Source of the DNA: Pseudovirgaria hyperparasitica
Lineage: Eukaryota > Ascomycota > Dothideomycetes > Acrospermales > Acrospermaceae
Length of the DNA stretch: 64,000 nt
Assembly: GCF_010093815.1 (NCBI RefSeq)
Contig: NW_022985555.1
Span: forward strand, 1,365,727-1,429,726
Direction: 5' to 3'
The notes under the pieces are model-generated. The model did no database searches. It was not told the DNA's origin and worked only from the letters and a program-made list of their open reading frames with translations. This document shows, in pieces, positions 61,224-64,000 of the stretch (positions are counted from its first letter, which is position 1; each line of letters opens with the position of its first letter). The position numbers and the translations under genes are program-made.

Positions 61224-64000
61224 CTGCTGATTGAAGTGTGCGCGTATGGCGAGCCTGGGTATGAGCGAGCGTGCGAGCGAAGGGTGTTGCGCAGGGCATC
61301 TGGTAAGCCCTGATACGAGGCGAGTGACGCAGAAGGTTGTCATGTATGCGGGAGGGGTGGCTCGAGGTCGAAAGATGTCGCGTCACCGGCGGCCGAGAAA
61401 GGGGGGAGTGGAGTGGAGTGGAGTGGGCACAAAGTGGAACGGGATGACAGAGGAGAGAGGAGAGGAGGAAAGGGCAGGTCGCAGACCCGGGACGGTGGGA
61501 TTCCGAACGGTGGAAGGACAGACAGATAGACAGCGTCTGGGAGCGGTCGAGCCGGTCCTCCGGGCCGGCTAATCCCTTCTTGCATCGCATCGAGAGCTTT
61601 GTTGGCGCGGTGGAGACGCGGTGTGCGGATCTGCTTGGAGGGCGTTATGTTCGCGGTGCGATTGCTGATATGGGAAGGTGATTTACGCTTTTTTTTTCCT
61701 GGATGACGGACCGGGTGCCCCCCTTTGGATCTGTTGTTCAAGGCCTCCCCTCCCCCTCTCCGACCCTACCTCGCTCTGCAGACTTCGAAACAGGTGCTGG
61801 CGATAGCTGCAGAATCTGTGGCATGCTTTTTTGTCTGCTGCAGTTCCCGAGCCTTTGGGTGAGCCGTTGCATGATCGACACGGTGCAGTTGGACCAATAA
61901 ACGTCCACTCCGGCGGTACAGCAAGACCTTCTCGACCATTTCCCAATCAGCGGTCGCACGACCTGGGTCTGATGCTCTTGACACCGCAGACAAGCAGACG
62001 GACCGATTCTGTACGTGTCAGACGGGACACGGACGGACAGCATTGATGTAACAGACGACAAGTGGCGTAGGACACGAATCTGTCCGCCGGCCCACAGCTG
62101 TGTAGTGTACACCGATTTCGGATATCGGTCTGAGTAATCGTGGAACGATGACAGCAATGGAGCGAAACACTGTCCACAAGGGATCCCAGGTATTATTGCA
62201 TGCTGCGCGGATGTAGGTCGAAGTGCGACATTCAGTCATGCGCAGCTGCATGGCTCGTCATCTGTCTCGATGGCTTGAATATCTCCTGGCTGAAGTCGAG
62301 CAGAACAATAAGCCCTGAGATGTCACACTTTGTATAGTCCGTGGTATCAGATCTTTGCACTTGTATTTGTTGACTTATTACCGATTTCTTTACACGATGC
62401 TCAACCACTCGTTAAGCCGGCCATCACAAGCAAGTACACTACTGGAGCATATCAGCACGAAGAACTGATGCTGATCATCACGGACTCACGACATAAGAAC
62501 AATGCTCGGTGCCGAGAACCCAACATACATCAGATAAAGGGGTGGACTCCGAGCATGTGAATCATATATCGATGTCAGGGAGAGTACATCCATCCTCCTT
62601 ACTCGAAGTACTAGAAGTAAAAGAAATACTAATGCAGGTATTGTCTGGCTGAGCAACCTGCCAAGTGCCGGGTATGAGTCTCACTGGGAAGGTGAAGGTA
62701 ACAACGGTACACGGAGTCTGGATTTAGTAAATGGTACTTTTCACACGTCAAGACGTCGTCTCTGTTGAAAGTAGACCAGATAGACCAGATTTCTTCTCCA
62801 CCAAACCTTGTGGTCACATTTCACACTTTCTCCGCACAACAATGAACTACATTACATCTCACATAATATGTTTCCTTACGGTAAAGCTAACGCAGTGATA
62901 AAACACCCTTCTCGCTCAAAGCTACTCAAGATCATTAACATTACGATGATGATTATGATCATCATCACCATACAGAAGTGTCGTCCGACAGTATCAACCG
63001 AAATTCCCACATCATCACCCATCAGCAACCAGGACAACCATGACACATCTGAGTTAGTCCCCAGGACCCTAACAAAGGGCGTGGATATGATATAACCCAA
63101 CCCACATCTACTCTCTGCAGTAGTGAAGGCCAGGGAAATCTCGACGCTTCTAGGACCAGACATGGTAGAGAATCTCGCGGTATTTATGTAATTTGAGAGC
63201 GCCGGGTAGGTCTGCCTGTAGATGAATCATGGATCCCTAACGATTGTTTACGGATCTGTGAATGAAGACTGTACAGGGAATACAAGCGGCTCCGTATCGT
63301 CAAGGCTACGGCTTTGCCCTTTTTTCGGGGAATATTGGTTACATATCCTCTGTAGTTCGTAGTGTAATCCATAGTTCGGGTAACTGTTCGATATCGGGCT
63401 TCCTGTCACCCCTATCATTCTTCGCGTTTTCAGGTCTATCCTTTCGTCAATCTCAAGTATCTAGTCCATCCTGCACAATACACCTACCTACCTTACACCG
63501 CCCTATCTCAGAAATCCATCCTAACCCTCATAGCCTCATAGCAATGGTAGATGAACTACAAATAGACCATGATAGTCAGTTCTACATCCCTATTCAAGCA
63601 TCCAAAGTACCATATACGCATTAACCCGCCTCCCGCTATATCCCCAACCTAGCATCCTCCCATCCCATTCCTACCCAAGCCCAGACTACACACCTCCTCC
63701 TACACCCCCCAACAAACCCAACACACAATCCCCACCAACCAATCTCAAACCCACCAGCCCCCTCAATCCACCCCCAACCCCCCAAACACCCCCCATACAA
63801 AACCCAACTCCTCACCTCACCAACCCCCGCCGCCTCAGGACATCTCATCTGGCACATAGCTAAGTCAGCCTATATACCATCATGCCCAATGCCCAAATGA
63901 CGAGAAAAAGCGAGATGAAACGCGAGGATATATATGCATGGAAGGCTTGTGATGATGTGCGTTTGTGGGGGTTTATGGAAGATTACGGTTATTGGGATGG

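Larger units (their letters stand above)
58948..64000. other. Gene-poor, low-complexity right end
   Basis: No gene recognised in the last 5 kb. Poly-T, TA, GTGTAGTAGT and GCTT repeats are scattered through it, with G-rich plus strand over about 60420-61500 and C-rich plus strand over 63640-63840. Long open frames on the minus strand (for example 60892-61590) are translated low-complexity DNA. A promoter of a gene beyond the window may lie near the right edge. Confidence 0.45.

Noticed and set aside
60892-61590. 232-codon minus-strand open frame
   Set aside because: Made of simple-sequence repeats (SKQ and HTHT runs) over GCTT and GT-rich DNA.

Overview
This window is nuclear DNA of a filamentous ascomycete (Pezizomycotina; I would guess Dothideomycetes, but that is inference). 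The grounds are short spliceosomal introns (mostly 47-65 nt), a Zn2Cys6 regulator, DHA2-type MFS transporter, GPI-anchored and Pro/Ser-tailed membrane proteins, 2EXR-type and Uma2-like families, a Kin4-type kinase and a LaeA-type methyltransferase. No gene is visibly cut by either window edge. I recognised no tRNA, rRNA, intact transposon or viral fossil.

Layout. 0.5-4.8 kb: an MFS efflux pump followed by a Zn2Cys6 regulator, same strand. 6.3-8.6 kb (-): a secreted-then-membrane-anchored protein with a Cys-rich ectodomain. 10.7-12.6 kb: Rieske/FAD AIF-like oxidoreductase. 16.1-19.5 kb: Kin4-type protein kinase with a long pyrimidine-rich leader. 20.3-23.5 kb: membrane-anchored GH31 alpha-glucosidase. 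24.3-27.0 kb: an intronless P450 converging on a small GPI-anchored protein gene. 29.3-30.5 kb: another single-pass membrane protein. 30.7-32.8 kb: a Uma2-like nuclease-fold gene flanked by a decayed and an intact DUF3253 gene. 33.2-34.5 kb (-): ornithine-decarboxylase-like PLP enzyme with an altered specificity position. 35.5-36.7 kb (-): 2EXR/F-box-like protein.

37.4-45.1 kb is the most distinctive stretch. It holds an aromatic-type FAD monooxygenase, a sulfotransferase, a class V aminotransferase, a decayed cytochrome P450 and a UbiA-type prenyltransferase, on alternating strands with no PKS, NRPS or terpene cyclase. It looks like a backbone-less secondary-metabolite locus that has begun to decay, with the ODC-like gene as a possible outlying member. 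A gene-poor, repeat-bearing stretch of nearly 9 kb (45.1-53.9 kb) follows. Then come a LaeA-type global regulator of secondary metabolism (53.9-55.3 kb) and a mitochondrial acyl-CoA dehydrogenase (57.4-58.9 kb). The last 5 kb hold only microsatellites and low-complexity sequence.

Multi-exon models were built by hand. Splice sites were chosen so that reading frame, family alignment and GT/GC-AG rules agree, and the summed coding length of every model is divisible by three.
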